DNA from: Weissella soli
GTDB lineage: Bacteria; Bacillota; Bacilli; Lactobacillales; Lactobacillaceae
Length of the DNA: 64,000 nt
Assembly (NCBI RefSeq): GCF_001761545.1
Contig: NZ_CP017326.1
Span: 744,001-808,000 of the forward strand
Reading direction: 5' to 3'
A program made the position numbers and the translations under genes. Of the stretch, positions 15,917 to 25,262 are shown piece after piece. The stretch's first letter is position 1. Every line of letters starts with the position of its first letter. The notes beneath the pieces were generated by a model. It worked only from the letters and a program-made list of their open reading frames with translations. It made no database searches and was not told the origin of the DNA.

Positions 15917-17182
15917 TTAAACTTGTCTAACATAATAGGCTTGGCCATTATCAATTAGAATATGTTTATCCTGATGCATATCGTTATCAATTAGCATCAC
16001 TTTGGATCTAATTGGTTCCGTTTTAACAATTTGGTTGATCAGAGCTGAGATAGACTCGATTCTAGCATCACTCGCTTCAAAATCTAAACCGTAATCTAGT
16101 CGTTCATCAACAGGCTTGATTATGGTTTTAAGTCTATCCGTAAAAGGAAGTTTTTGTAACTTTTCAGATAATTTTTTAACCCGCTTCTCGGAATTTCGAT
16201 CGGCTATCTTAAATTGTGCATCGATACTTAATAGGTAATCCTGTATAAGAATTTTTGTATCATGAAATTTATTCAGTTGCGTCTCAATACTATCATTTAC
16301 AAAACCTCTGCTACCTGTTTCAGGCATGAATAACATTCGTAATTCAGCAGTTAATGCGATCAAATTTAAAGTGTAAACGTTGATACTGGTCCACTTATTA
16401 ATTTTTTCAAGCTGCATCTGGGCCTGCTTAAGTTTTCGATTTTGTTTTAAACTACCTTCATCCACTAATTTATGCAGTTTCTCATTAGCCAAATTATTAT
16501 ATTCGTGCAAATTACTGTCAATTGTTTCTAATTGATTCCAGATACGATTCCGACTTGGTTCGTCCATCAACAATTCTGACTTGTATATGAGGATTCGCTC
16601 GAGCTCTTCCCGGCGGGTCTTAATTTTTGCGATTAATTCATCCTGTTGAAACGCCATAATCTCTTGTGTATTGATTGCAATACCATCTAATTTAGCACTA
16701 ATTTCATTCATGTAATATTGCCCGACCACTACGGATCCCAATTGCATCGAAGCTGCCGTTATCTTGGCAGCATTCGCCTTCACTGTCGGTACACTTTTCA
16801 CATAGTCAGTTGGGTTAACTTTATGAAGTCGTGCTTGACCAAGTATCTTACCCTTTTTGCCTTTATACATCGCTAACTGACCAACCTCTGAATTCGTCAA
16901 TTTATGCATTAATTGGGCACCCTTGTTATCTGTCAAACGATATAATTTATCAGTGTTTTTTGCAACTATTTTTGTTTCATTTCCCTGAATCGTACGAGAA
17001 ATTTGTGAAATGACCGTTGAAACAGCATCATCGGTTTTTAATATCATGCCGTTTGTATTAGCATCTAGCGTGACGAGACCGCGATTGACAGTTGTTAAAT
17101 TAGTCTCAAAGGAAGTCATTAATTCATCATTTAGTCGTTCTATTACTTTAGCATCACTTATTTTTTGTAATTCATATTCCAT
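15917..17182 (-). CDS. Hypothetical protein with coiled-coil and membrane-proximal segments
   Basis: Protein of 421 residues that I do not recognise. The first 160 residues are mixed and include AMYKGKKGKILGQARLHK. A weakly hydrophobic stretch (about 135-160, AAKITAASMQLGSVVVGQYYM) is followed by a helical region (160-290) rich in E, K, L and Q with heptad-like spacing (QQDELIAKIKTRREELERILIYK), then a second helical region to about 380 and a short beta-like tail. No catalytic motif, signal peptide or Cys pair was found. It is a single gene between a bidirectional terminator and the tautomerase gene, without an operon partner. Possibly a toxin-like or stress protein; no function is proposed. 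Confidence 0.75.
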   Translation of the reverse strand: MEYELQKISDAKVIERLNDELMTSFETNLTTVNRGLVTLDANTNGMILKTDDAVSTVISQISRTIQGNETKIVAKNTDKLYRLTDNKGAQLMHKLTNSEVGQLAMYKGKKGKILGQARLHKVNPTDYVKSVPTVKANAAKITAASMQLGSVVVGQYYMNEISAKLDGIAINTQEIMAFQQDELIAKIKTRREELERILIYKSELLMDEPSRNRIWNQLETIDSNLHEYNNLANEKLHKLVDEGSLKQNRKLKQAQMQLEKINKWTSINVYTLNLIALTAELRMLFMPETGSRGFVNDSIETQLNKFHDTKILIQDYLLSIDAQFKIADRNSEKRVKKLSEKLQKLPFTDRLKTIIKPVDERLDYGLDFEASDARIESISALINQIVKTEPIRSKVMLIDNDMHQDKHILIDNGQAYYVRQV

Positions 17183-17227
17183 ATATTAATCCTCGAGACG
17201 AACTATCGTTGCACTAAGCTCTAACTA

Positions 17228-17617
17228 TTACAACTTACCCGTCAAGAACTGGGCTTCACCATGACCAAAACTCCAGTCGTCATCATGATTACCAATGAGA
17301 CTAACGACCAAGTCTTCCTTACGTAAGCCAAGTTCCTCGTGTAAACGGGTGGCCAGTTGGTCATAGAAAGCAACCTTAGCTTTAGTCGTCCGAGGTCGGC
17401 TGACGAGATTGAAGACGACAAGGTCTTTGGAACGTTCAATCCCTAACCCAGTATCCAAGATTTGCATCTCAAAAGGCTCGTGTTGTGTCAAAACTTGATA
17501 ACGATCACCCTGGGGCGTGCCAAAAGTTTCCAATTGTACTTCATAAGCGATATCTAAGAGCTGCTTTAGATAGGCTTCATCGTGACCCTTAATTACATCA
17601 ATGCGCATTAATGGCAT
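17228..17617 (-). CDS. Tautomerase family protein
   Basis: Protein of 129 residues, longer than the 60-70-residue 4-oxalocrotonate tautomerases and matching the tandem-type Tautomerase_2/MSAD-like group. Pro2 after the initiator Met (MPLMRIDV) is the expected catalytic base. Segment SRPRTTKAKVAFYDQLATRLHEELGLRKEDLVVSL fits the second beta-alpha-beta unit. Related enzymes tautomerise or dehalogenate small organic acids. AGG lies 8 bp before the ATG. No clear operon partner. Substrate unknown. Confidence 0.82.
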   Translation of the reverse strand: MPLMRIDVIKGHDEAYLKQLLDIAYEVQLETFGTPQGDRYQVLTQHEPFEMQILDTGLGIERSKDLVVFNLVSRPRTTKAKVAFYDQLATRLHEELGLRKEDLVVSLIGNHDDDWSFGHGEAQFLTGKL

Positions 17618-17699
17618 ATTTTTTACCTACTTTCAATGATTAAATGACTGACTTATTAATAGGTCTATCTTACCATTTTTCTATGGTGCGACCCATGCT

Positions 17700-17735
17700 A
17701 AAAGGCACTTGCAAATAACGCTGCAAGTGCCTTTT
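17700..17735 (-). terminator. Terminator of the fru operon
   Basis: Perfect 14-bp stem AAAAGGCACTTGCA (17700-17713) with 17722-17735, 8-nt loop, 11 bp beyond the fruA stop. The stem end supplies the T-run on the minus strand. Confidence 0.85.
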
Positions 17736-17746
17736 ATGAACTCTAC

Positions 17747-19678
17747 TTATGCTTCTTTACGCTTCAACAAACCGTAGATGACACCAGAAACGACCGCACC
17801 GATCAACACAGCCAATAAGTACAATACCGGTTGACTCGTCAAGGCAATCACGAAGATACCACCATGGGGTGCGAGTAACTTGATGCCCAAGCCCCCAACA
17901 ATCCCACCAGTTAATGCTGAACCAACAATGAAACTTGGAATGGCCCGTACTGGGTCGGCTGCAGCGAATGGAATGGCGCCTTCAGTGATGAATGACAAGC
18001 CCATGACAATGTTGGTCAACCCAGCTTCACGGTCCTTCACATTAAACTTGTTCTTGAACAAGAGGGTTGCCACGAAGATCGCCAATGGTGGTACCATACC
18101 ACCGGCCATGACAGCAGCCATAACAACTGAACCACCGGTCGCAACTGTTGCTGCCAAGGTTCCTGTACCAAAGACGTAAGCCGCCTTGTTGATTGGGCCA
18201 CCCATGTCAACAGCCATCATACCGCCAAGCAAAGCACCTAGCAATAAGGCATTGGTACCATTCAAACCAGCCAAGAAGTTGTTCAATCCACTGTTAATGG
18301 CTGACATGGGGATGTTAATAATCAACATGGCAAAGCCAGTCAAAATGACTCCAAGCACTGGGTAGAACAAGATTGACTTGATACCATCAAGTGACTTAGG
18401 CAACTTTTTGAACGCTGACTTGAGCAGTAACATGATACCACCAGCCAGGAATCCACCAACTAACGCTCCCAAGAAACCTGAAGGAATTGGTGCATGAGTT
18501 GCATCCAAACCGACATTGTAGATGTTATAACCAGTAGCCGCAATTTCACCAGCCACGAACCCAGCTACTAACCCAGGCTTTTCAGCAATTGAATAAGCGA
18601 TATATCCAGCCAAGACTGGGAGCATAAAGCCAAAGGCCGCCCCACCAATTTGCTTGAAGAAAGCCGCAATTGGATGATAAGTTCCCAAACTAGCTAATTG
18701 ATCATGCGGTACCCCCAGTGATTGGTCAATTAAGAAGGCCAAGGCAATGGCAATTCCACCACCGATTACGAATGGCAACATGCTTGAAACACCACTCATC
18801 AAGTGTTGGTAAAAGGCTTTTCCAACGGATAAGTCTTGCGTGTGATTGTCACTTGGTGTCTCACTACCGTCAGCATGAAAGACAGGAGCTTCATCTTGCA
18901 AAGCCAAATCAATCAGCTTACCTGGCTTACGAATGCCGTCAGCGACCGGACGCTTGACCAAATGCTTACCATTGAAACGTTGCATCTCAACTTTTTTGTC
19001 AGCTGCCACGATCACCCCTTGAGCATTGGCAATGTCTTCAGGGGTCAACCGGTTACCGACACCACTCGCACCGTTGGTTTCGACCTTAATGTGCACACCT
19101 AATTTTTCCGCTTCTTTCTTCAAAGCTTCTTCTGCCATATAGGTATGCGCAATGCCCGTAGTACATGCCGTCACTGCGACCAAGTATGGTGCATCGGCTG
19201 CGACGTGTGAACCAAGCGTCGTGGGCACCTCATCCCCCGCAAACAAATCCCAAACTGCTTGTGATGTTGGGGCGGTCTTTAATTTGGCCATAAATCCATC
19301 TTGCAACAAGTAACGTGACAAATTGGCCAAAGCTTGGAGATGCGTGTCATTAGCGTCCGTTGGTACGGCAATCATGAAGAATAATTCGACCGGCTGCCCA
19401 TCCAAAGAATCATAATCCACCCCCTTGCCTGACCGTGCAAATGCAATCGTTGGTGTGATTACCGCCGCATTCTTAGAATGTGGCATGGCAATTCCTTCAC
19501 CCAAACCAGTGGTCGTTTGCGCTTCACGGGCTAAGATACCCTCCAAAAATTCTTGTTCATCCCGGATTTTTCCGGCGTTATATAGACTAGCAATGATTTC
19601 TTTTAAGGCAGCCCGCTTAGTGGTGGCTTGTAAATCCAGAATCATCACTTCTGGTGCTAATAAATCTTGAATATTCAT
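17747..19678 (-). CDS. fruA: PTS fructose transporter subunit EIIABC
   Basis: Fused phosphotransferase permease of 643 residues. Domains in order: EIIA (1-150) with phospho-His67 in GEGIAMPHSKN; EIIB (about 163-265) with phospho-Cys172 in VTACTTGIAHTYMAEEAL; EIIC (about 290-640) with eight or more membrane helices including the GGPINKAAYVFG motif. It imports fructose as fructose 1-phosphate. It follows fruK by 6 bp and ends the fruR-fruK-fruA operon, a standard Firmicutes arrangement. The operon promoter carries a cre-like site, so CcpA repression is likely. Confidence 0.97.
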   Translation of the reverse strand: MNIQDLLAPEVMILDLQATTKRAALKEIIASLYNAGKIRDEQEFLEGILAREAQTTTGLGEGIAMPHSKNAAVITPTIAFARSGKGVDYDSLDGQPVELFFMIAVPTDANDTHLQALANLSRYLLQDGFMAKLKTAPTSQAVWDLFAGDEVPTTLGSHVAADAPYLVAVTACTTGIAHTYMAEEALKKEAEKLGVHIKVETNGASGVGNRLTPEDIANAQGVIVAADKKVEMQRFNGKHLVKRPVADGIRKPGKLIDLALQDEAPVFHADGSETPSDNHTQDLSVGKAFYQHLMSGVSSMLPFVIGGGIAIALAFLIDQSLGVPHDQLASLGTYHPIAAFFKQIGGAAFGFMLPVLAGYIAYSIAEKPGLVAGFVAGEIAATGYNIYNVGLDATHAPIPSGFLGALVGGFLAGGIMLLLKSAFKKLPKSLDGIKSILFYPVLGVILTGFAMLIINIPMSAINSGLNNFLAGLNGTNALLLGALLGGMMAVDMGGPINKAAYVFGTGTLAATVATGGSVVMAAVMAGGMVPPLAIFVATLLFKNKFNVKDREAGLTNIVMGLSFITEGAIPFAAADPVRAIPSFIVGSALTGGIVGGLGIKLLAPHGGIFVIALTSQPVLYLLAVLIGAVVSGVIYGLLKRKEA

Positions 19679-19684
19679 AGGTTC

Positions 19685-20596
19685 CTACTCCCCAATAATG
19701 TGAATTTTGGTCAATAAATCAGATATCTGTGCCTGTGTTGCAAGATCATCATGAAAAGCTGTGGCTGTACCAGCAGCGACACCGTATTTAAAACTAGTGA
19801 GCGCATCATGACTTTGTTGCCACGTGGCTACAAAGCCGGCAACAACTGAATCACCTGCCCCAACCGTGTTTTTTACCGTCCCAATTACTGGATCAGCACG
19901 ATACTTGCCCTGTGAGGTATAAAGAATTGCACCAGCGCCACCAAGCGAAACAATGACATGCTGGGCTCCTTTTGCCACTAATTGTTGCCCGTATTCGTCA
20001 ATTTGTGCAGCTGTAAGTGCATGTTCACCAAACAGCTCAGCGAGTTCATCTTGATTTGGCTTTAACAGTAATGGTTGATAGGGTAAAGCATCTAACAAAA
20101 CCAGCCCTTCAACGTCTAAAATAAATTGTGCCCCAGTTGCGTGAATCCGTTGCACCATTTCCAGCAGATATGACTTAGGCACATTTTTCGGCGTGCTCCC
20201 CGAAATTACTACGATATCTTTTGTTTTCAATTGATCAAGTTGCTTTAGTAACTGTTCCAATTCAGCTGCGGTGACTGCCGGGCCACTTGTATTAATCGCC
20301 GTTTCCGACTGTCCATGAACCTTCACATTGATCCGCGACGTACCGGTGACCCGGGTAAAGTTCGTCGCAATTTTTTCTTGCGCTAATTGCTCTTTAATGA
20401 ATTCACCGGTGAAGCCGCCTATAAATCCTAGAGCAATGTTTTCAACACCCAACCGTTTGATCACCCGGCTAACATTGATTCCCTTGCCACCAGCAAAATA
20501 TTGTTCATCCGTCGCGCGATTAAGCGTACCAACTTGTAATTCTGGTACCTGGGTCAAAAAATCAATCGCTGGATTTAATGTCATTGTATAAATCAT
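19685..20596 (-). CDS. fruK: 1-phosphofructokinase
   Basis: PfkB-family sugar kinase of 303 residues that phosphorylates the fructose 1-phosphate delivered by FruA to fructose 1,6-bisphosphate. The family signatures are FAGGKGINVSRVIKRLG near residue 35 and the C-terminal GAGDSVVAGF containing the catalytic Asp. The start overlaps the fruR stop by 4 bp (ATGA), so translation is coupled, and fruA begins 6 bp after its end. Confidence 0.97.
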   Translation of the reverse strand: MIYTMTLNPAIDFLTQVPELQVGTLNRATDEQYFAGGKGINVSRVIKRLGVENIALGFIGGFTGEFIKEQLAQEKIATNFTRVTGTSRINVKVHGQSETAINTSGPAVTAAELEQLLKQLDQLKTKDIVVISGSTPKNVPKSYLLEMVQRIHATGAQFILDVEGLVLLDALPYQPLLLKPNQDELAELFGEHALTAAQIDEYGQQLVAKGAQHVIVSLGGAGAILYTSQGKYRADPVIGTVKNTVGAGDSVVAGFVATWQQSHDALTSFKYGVAAGTATAFHDDLATQAQISDLLTKIHIIGE

Positions 20597-21351
20597 CCCT
20601 TATCAACCTCGATTATTTCTGTTGTTTCCCGAAGTGCGATGTATTCATCTGCCAATTGATTAGTAATAATGGTGACATCCTGCAAGGCCGCGGTTTGCAC
20701 AAAGGCTACACTGCCGAATTTCGATGCATCTGCCAATACATACGGACAGCGTGTCTGCTTGATAACGACACTTTTGATCGCAGCTTCTTCAAGATCCGGT
20801 GTGGTTAAGCCATGGGCGGCATCAATCCCGTTGGTTCCGAGGAAACTAATGTCAAATGCCAGATGTTGGATCTGTTCAACCGCTGTGACCCCGATCGTGG
20901 CATCCGTCGTTTGCTTGATTGGACCACCAATAATAATGGTGGGAATCATTAAATCTGACAAACGCGCCGCATGATGCACAGAGTTGGTAACCACGGTGAT
21001 GCCTGGATTTTTATCAATCAGGTAAGGAATCACCTCTGCCGTCGTGGTACCAGCGTCTAAGAAGATGGTTTCACCCCCCTGTACTAAATCAGCGGCCGCC
21101 TTACCGATCCGTTGTTTGCTGCCTGAATGTACAACTTGCTTTTGTTGCATGCTTGGTTCGGTTTGCAAACTTTCCAGTAACTGCACCCCACCCCGCAAGC
21201 GTTTTACCTTACCCGCCGTTTCTAAATCTTGGAGATCACGGCGTAATGTCGATAAAGATGTCCGGGTAATCGCCTCCAAATCGGCTAGTTTCATAAATTT
21301 ATGTTTATGTAAGATAGTTAGTATTTTCTCTTTACGTTCTTCAATAATCAT
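20593..21351 (-). CDS. fruR: DeoR-family transcriptional regulator of the fru operon
   Basis: Repressor of 252 residues. The N-terminal DeoR helix-turn-helix (LADLEAITRTSLSTLRRDLQDLE, about 20-43) is followed by a sugar-phosphate sensing domain with the isomerase-like motifs FLDAGTTTAEVIPYL and SFLGTNGID. Its effector is expected to be fructose 1-phosphate. I chose the ATG at 21351 because GAGGGG stands 5 bp upstream; the GTG at 21357 is too close to that site. It is the first gene of the fru operon and overlaps fruK by 4 bp. Confidence 0.95.
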   Translation of the reverse strand: MIIEERKEKILTILHKHKFMKLADLEAITRTSLSTLRRDLQDLETAGKVKRLRGGVQLLESLQTEPSMQQKQVVHSGSKQRIGKAAADLVQGGETIFLDAGTTTAEVIPYLIDKNPGITVVTNSVHHAARLSDLMIPTIIIGGPIKQTTDATIGVTAVEQIQHLAFDISFLGTNGIDAAHGLTTPDLEEAAIKSVVIKQTRCPYVLADASKFGSVAFVQTAALQDVTIITNQLADEYIALRETTEIIEVDKG

Positions 21352-21365
21352 GGGCACCCCTCAAA

Positions 21366-21381
21366 ATGTAAGCGCTTACTT
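21366..21381. promoter_or_regulatory. cre-like site in the fru leader
   Basis: ATGTAAGCGCTTACTT matches the catabolite-responsive element pattern and contains a 12-bp palindrome. It lies about 12-27 bp downstream of the predicted transcription start, a position where CcpA would block elongation or clearance. Confidence 0.7.
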
Positions 21382-21399
21382 GCTTACTTTATGTAACAT

Positions 21400-21428
21400 A
21401 CTATAGCCTTACTTGGATTATTTTGCAA
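21400..21428 (-). promoter_or_regulatory. fru operon promoter
   Basis: Minus-strand TTGCAA (21423-21428), 17-bp spacer, TATAGT (21400-21405). Confidence 0.75.
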
Positions 21429-21460
21429 CATCTAATTTTCAAAATGTGTCATTTTATGTC

Positions 21461-21494
21461 AAAAAAGTAGTACATTCTATTGAATGTACTACTT
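21461..21494 (-). terminator. Terminator after the tetR gene
   Basis: 13-bp perfect stem (21465-21477 with 21482-21494), 4-nt loop, followed on the minus strand by TTTTTT. It lies 8 bp beyond the tetR stop. Confidence 0.87.
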
Positions 21495-21501
21495 AAAGAT
21501 C

Positions 21502-22140
21502 CTACTTAGACCGTTTAATGGCTGCAATCATCACCGTGGTGATACTATTTGCGGTTGCTGTAATGTCATATTCGGCAGCCGGCGTTAAACGGGTCATCCG
21601 GATAAACTCATACATCATTTGCCCAACTAACAAACGCATAAATTCAGCGGGTTGCATTTGTTCATCAACCAAAAGAAGCGTTACCTGGTCTAACAAGCGT
21701 TGTATGATCGGCCCCAAACGTTGTTTTGTTTCTGCAACCAGAGCATCATTTATCAAAAATTCATTTGCTAAAATTTGTAAAATGTGACGGTTTGTATACA
21801 CAAAGGTCAATCGATTTGCCACCACCACTCGCACAAATTCTTCAATTTTCACATTTTTGGGCACCTGATGATCAACAAAGTTAACGCCATAAGTTGGAAA
21901 CAAATGGTCAATTGCTGGATCAATAATCGCTCGTAAGAGTTCTTTTTTAGTCGGATAGTACTTAAAGATGGTCCCTTGACTCATTTGTGAGCGCGTGGCA
22001 ATCTGGGTCGTACTTGTACCGTCAAATCCTTGGGCTGCAAACAATGCCACTGCGGCCTGTAATACCTTGCGCTGCCCTTTGGTCATTGATATATCTTGCT
22101 CAAAGAGCACATTAAGATCCTGAATTACTTGTTCGGTCAT
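21502..22140 (-). CDS. TetR-family transcriptional regulator
   Basis: Regulator of 212 residues. The TetR DNA-binding domain spans about 20-66 with GFDGTSTTQIATRSQMSQGTIFKYYPTKKELLRAI, the standard helix-turn-helix. The remaining all-helical part is the ligand and dimerisation domain. It is the third gene of the ABC-2 exporter operon, 12 bp after the permease, and an inverted repeat at the operon promoter (23996-24015) is a suitable operator. It probably represses the exporter until an inducing drug or lipid binds. Confidence 0.93.
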   Translation of the reverse strand: MTEQVIQDLNVLFEQDISMTKGQRKVLQAAVALFAAQGFDGTSTTQIATRSQMSQGTIFKYYPTKKELLRAIIDPAIDHLFPTYGVNFVDHQVPKNVKIEEFVRVVVANRLTFVYTNRHILQILANEFLINDALVAETKQRLGPIIQRLLDQVTLLLVDEQMQPAEFMRLLVGQMMYEFIRMTRLTPAAEYDITATANSITTVMIAAIKRSK

Positions 22141-22152
22141 AAGCGTGCCCTC

Positions 22153-23244
22153 CTAAACTTTACGATAGCGTTTTAAGCCGACGATGTTACCAATTGTCAA
22201 CACAATAATAAAAATGAGTAAGGCGCCTAAATCTGGCCAAATAGCCGTCCAACCACTGTTGGTCATGATGACTTTTGTCAGACTATCGCCAGCGTATTTC
22301 ATCGGGATAATGCCTGCAACGATCTCAGCCCACTTGGCCATGCTATCTAGGGAAATCAAGCCAGAAAAGAAAATCTGTGGCACCACAATCAGCGGAATAA
22401 ATTGGACCATTTGAAATTCTGATTTAGCAAATGTCGACATGAATAAACCAAAGGCTAACGCTAAGGTCGCCAAGAGAATATTTGTGATGACTACCCAGAA
22501 AATTGAACCATTCACGGTCACCCCAAGTCCCCAAATCGTGTAACTAACGATGACTAATGTTTGGATAATTGCAAGCAGACCATAACTCACCATATAGCCA
22601 AAGACCACCTCAACGCGCTTAACGGGGGTCGCTAACAAGCGCTCTAGCGTACCGGTTGTTCGTTCGCGCAGCAATGACATCCCCGAAATCAAGAAGACAA
22701 AAAAGAAGACGAAAAAGCCCATCAAAATTGGCATGATTTTATCAAAATAGGTGGTGTGCTGGTCACCATATCGATAAACACTCATCACTTGTGGTACAGG
22801 CTGGGTCGCAACACTCATGCCCGTTTGTTGCTGCAACCTGGTCACAGTCATTGTTAGTTGTTCCATGCGTGTTTTAATTTGTGCAGCCGAGAAAGCACCC
22901 CGGACCACGGCCGTTTTTGAGGCATCGACATTGGCATAAGTGACGGTATATTTATGATTAGCATATTCGATGATAGCATCCAATTGGCCATTTGCGAGTT
23001 GTTTATCTGCTTTGGCTCTAGTAGCATAGTGCACTACGTGGACATGGGCCGTCGCATCGATATTTTGAGTAACCGGCTGCGAGACAGCCACGGTTCCGAC
23101 ATTAACCGAAACGGTTTGTCCCGAATCAAAGACCACTTTCATTAGCGTTAAAATCAACAACGGCGCCACAAACAATAATGCCAGGGTCCGTTTATCACGA
23201 AACAATTCTTTTAAAATGCGTCGGGCAATTGACCAAATTCTCAT
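22153..23244 (-). CDS. ABC-2 type transporter permease
   Basis: Membrane protein of 363 residues with one N-terminal helix (about 20-38), an extracellular domain (about 45-175) and five to six C-terminal helices. The motif RERTTGTLERLLATPVKRVEVVFGY is the hallmark of ABC-2 exporters (YhgE/DrrB/LinA-type). Its start overlaps the ATPase stop by 4 bp. With the ATPase it forms an efflux pump for drugs, polyketides or lipids; the TetR gene downstream suggests drug-inducible expression. Confidence 0.93.
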   Translation of the reverse strand: MRIWSIARRILKELFRDKRTLALLFVAPLLILTLMKVVFDSGQTVSVNVGTVAVSQPVTQNIDATAHVHVVHYATRAKADKQLANGQLDAIIEYANHKYTVTYANVDASKTAVVRGAFSAAQIKTRMEQLTMTVTRLQQQTGMSVATQPVPQVMSVYRYGDQHTTYFDKIMPILMGFFVFFFVFLISGMSLLRERTTGTLERLLATPVKRVEVVFGYMVSYGLLAIIQTLVIVSYTIWGLGVTVNGSIFWVVITNILLATLALAFGLFMSTFAKSEFQMVQFIPLIVVPQIFFSGLISLDSMAKWAEIVAGIIPMKYAGDSLTKVIMTNSGWTAIWPDLGALLIFIIVLTIGNIVGLKRYRKV

Positions 23245-23966
23245 CCTTTTACTCCTTCGGCCTTTAAAAAAACATCCTCAATACTATTCACACCGTACTC
23301 AGCTTCCAATACTTTGGGTGCATCATTAGCAATCACTGCACCGCCAAGTAATAAGGCGACGCGGTCCACTAATTCAGCTTCATCCATGACATGCGTCGTG
23401 ACAAGAATTGTTTGCCCCTGATCGCGCATATGTTGCAATTCGGTCCAAATCTGACGACGCAAAGCAGGATCAATGCCTACGGTTGGTTCATCTAAAATAA
23501 CCAAACTGGGGTTACCTAGGAAAGCGATTGTCAAGGAAAGTCGGCGTTTCATTCCACCTGAATAACCAGATACGCGTTTGTCCAAGTCACTGGTCAAGGC
23601 AACAATCGTTGCCACGCGTTGAATTTCCCCGGCAATCTTTTGTCGGGGAATGCCCTTCATTTCAGCAAAAAATTGCAGATTTTCGCGTGCCGTTAATTGC
23701 TCATAAAGGGCATCAGATTGCGCCATATACCCTAATTGCCCCAATACCTTCCGATTAGGCATCACTTTGGTGAACACGGTCGCTTGACCGGCATCGGCGA
23801 TTTCCATCCCCAGCGCAATTTTTATGATCGTTGATTTACCAGCACCTGAAGGCCCAATGAGGCCGACAATTTCCCCTTGATGCACTGAAAAATCTACGGC
23901 ATCAAGCACGACTTGCTGCCCATACTGCTTTGTCACTTGGGTTAAACGGATGATGTCATTTGTCAT
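23241..23966 (-). CDS. ABC transporter ATP-binding protein
   Basis: ATPase of 241 residues, first gene of the exporter operon. Walker A GPSGAGKST (38-46), the signature YSGGMKRRLSL, Walker B LVILDEPTVGIDP and the switch His in TTHVMDEAE are all intact. The length and the DEPTVGIDP segment are those of ABC-2 exporter ATPases of the CcmA/DrrA group. The stop overlaps the permease start by 4 bp. Confidence 0.95.
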   Translation of the reverse strand: MTNDIIRLTQVTKQYGQQVVLDAVDFSVHQGEIVGLIGPSGAGKSTIIKIALGMEIADAGQATVFTKVMPNRKVLGQLGYMAQSDALYEQLTARENLQFFAEMKGIPRQKIAGEIQRVATIVALTSDLDKRVSGYSGGMKRRLSLTIAFLGNPSLVILDEPTVGIDPALRRQIWTELQHMRDQGQTILVTTHVMDEAELVDRVALLLGGAVIANDAPKVLEAEYGVNSIEDVFLKAEGVKG

Positions 23967-23995
23967 AATTTATCCTCATGTATCTTTTTTTATAA

Positions 23996-24034
23996 AAGTG
24001 AGTGATTACTCACTTGTTTGATAGATAGATTATA
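23996..24034 (-). promoter_or_regulatory. Promoter and TetR operator of the ABC-2 exporter operon
   Basis: Minus-strand extended -10 TGTTATAAT with TATAAT at 24029-24034. Directly downstream lies an inverted repeat with 8-bp arms AAGTGAGT/ACTCACTT (23996-24003 and 24008-24015, 4-bp gap), over the expected transcription start. Its TGAGTGA half-site is typical of TetR operators. Confidence 0.75.
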
Positions 24035-24072
24035 ACACTAAAGTTGAGCCAATATCCCCCCCATAAAATTAA

Positions 24073-24101
24073 AAGCGCCACATCACTATCGATGCGGCGC
24101 T
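24073..24101 (-). terminator. Terminator of the ligase/ABC importer operon
   Basis: 11-bp GC-rich stem (one G-U pair) with AGCGCC/GGCGCT ends and a 6- to 7-nt loop, followed on the minus strand by TTTTAATTTT. It lies 10 bp beyond the acyltransferase stop. Confidence 0.8.
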
Positions 24102-24110
24102 AATCAGTGT

Positions 24111-25262
24111 TTATTTACGTTGCTTGTTAAACAAATGAACTTGTGGACGACCGATTAAGAAACCAAACGGTGGAATCCGGTAGAAGGCGTAATTCAAGAC
24201 ATAGCCCAACGCCACCACGGCCAGATAACCAAATGGAATCAAAACTAACAGAAGCAGATTGTTATGCAAATTGGCACCTTCAACTAAATTACCAACCAGC
24301 AAGATCGGTAAGGTTTGCGACAAATAGATCCCAAATGAAATTTTTGCGCCATTGGCAACAAACCAAGTCACCGCCTTTGGTAAGCCATGCTGACGTAAAT
24401 CAGCGTACCGTAGACCAATCCAGATAATGTAGCCAATAATCACAACATCATACATGAAAATAAATGGTTGGTGCACTTCTTCGGCCTTGTTCAATGATAA
24501 ATGTAAGACGTCGACATTAAAGAAGTACAAGCCAATCGTGCCGATGGCCACGATCAATGTTCCCCAACCAAACCAGACATGCCACTTGCGAATGAAGGCC
24601 ATGAATTCTTTATAGTGAATGGCGGCATAGGCGCCCATCATAAAGTAGAATTGGTAGACCAACACGTTGAAGCCGTAATTTTGCAGTAAGTAAGGCCAGT
24701 TTGAGGTATCCAGATGTGGCAACTGGTACTTCACAAAGAACAAGATGACTAATTGCAGGAGCGCTGACAGCCCCATGATGAGATTGTGGCGACCTTCAAA
24801 ACGCTTAAAGATCCACACCATCACTGGGAAAATCAGATAGAGCTGCATGGTCACGAGAATATAGTACATATAGTAGTCATCACCATAGAGTGATAAATGG
24901 CCCCATTTCTGGAGAAAGTCGCCCAATGAGCTGACCTTAGTGACAAAAAGGGTCAGGATCGCCGTCCAGCTCAGATAGGGAATCAAGACCCCCAGGTAGC
25001 GTTTCTTCCAAAAGCCCCATAAACTAATTTGTTTGAAGTAGTTATTCATAAACAACACCAGGCCCGTGACGAACATGAAGCCCATCCGGGTGAAGTGTAG
25101 TGAGATGTGCGTGGCCATCAAAAAAGTGTATGGCCCTGAATTGGTGCTCATCTCATGGGTAAATAAGGTTGTCGTGTGATTTGCGAGCACCCCTAAAATA
25201 AAGACGATCCGGAAAAAGTCGACTTCATAGAGGTAAACGCGCTTCTGCTTAGTTTGTGCCAT
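24111..25262 (-). CDS. Acyltransferase family 3 membrane protein
   Basis: Integral membrane protein of 383 residues with about ten helices, of the acyltransferase-3/OafA fold. The invariant first-helix segment reads FFRIVFILGVLANHTT with the conserved His. The length and the short loops suggest a bare membrane domain without a SGNH partner. These enzymes move acyl groups onto exported sugars or wall polymers. ATG at 25262 is preferred (GGGGA upstream); the longer TTG frame overlaps the previous gene further. It is the last gene of the operon and overlaps the upstream ligase by 14 bp, so the two are translationally coupled and may use the same acyl group. Confidence 0.85.
   Translation of the reverse strand: MAQTKQKRVYLYEVDFFRIVFILGVLANHTTTLFTHEMSTNSGPYTFLMATHISLHFTRMGFMFVTGLVLFMNNYFKQISLWGFWKKRYLGVLIPYLSWTAILTLFVTKVSSLGDFLQKWGHLSLYGDDYYMYYILVTMQLYLIFPVMVWIFKRFEGRHNLIMGLSALLQLVILFFVKYQLPHLDTSNWPYLLQNYGFNVLVYQFYFMMGAYAAIHYKEFMAFIRKWHVWFGWGTLIVAIGTIGLYFFNVDVLHLSLNKAEEVHQPFIFMYDVVIIGYIIWIGLRYADLRQHGLPKAVTWFVANGAKISFGIYLSQTLPILLVGNLVEGANLHNNLLLLVLIPFGYLAVVALGYVLNYAFYRIPPFGFLIGRPQVHLFNKQRK

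Noticed and set aside
16831-17013. ORFs on the strand opposite real genes, such as this one within the unknown coiled-coil gene
   Set aside because: They lie inside well-supported genes, lack ribosome binding sites and show no family resemblance; treated as shadow frames.
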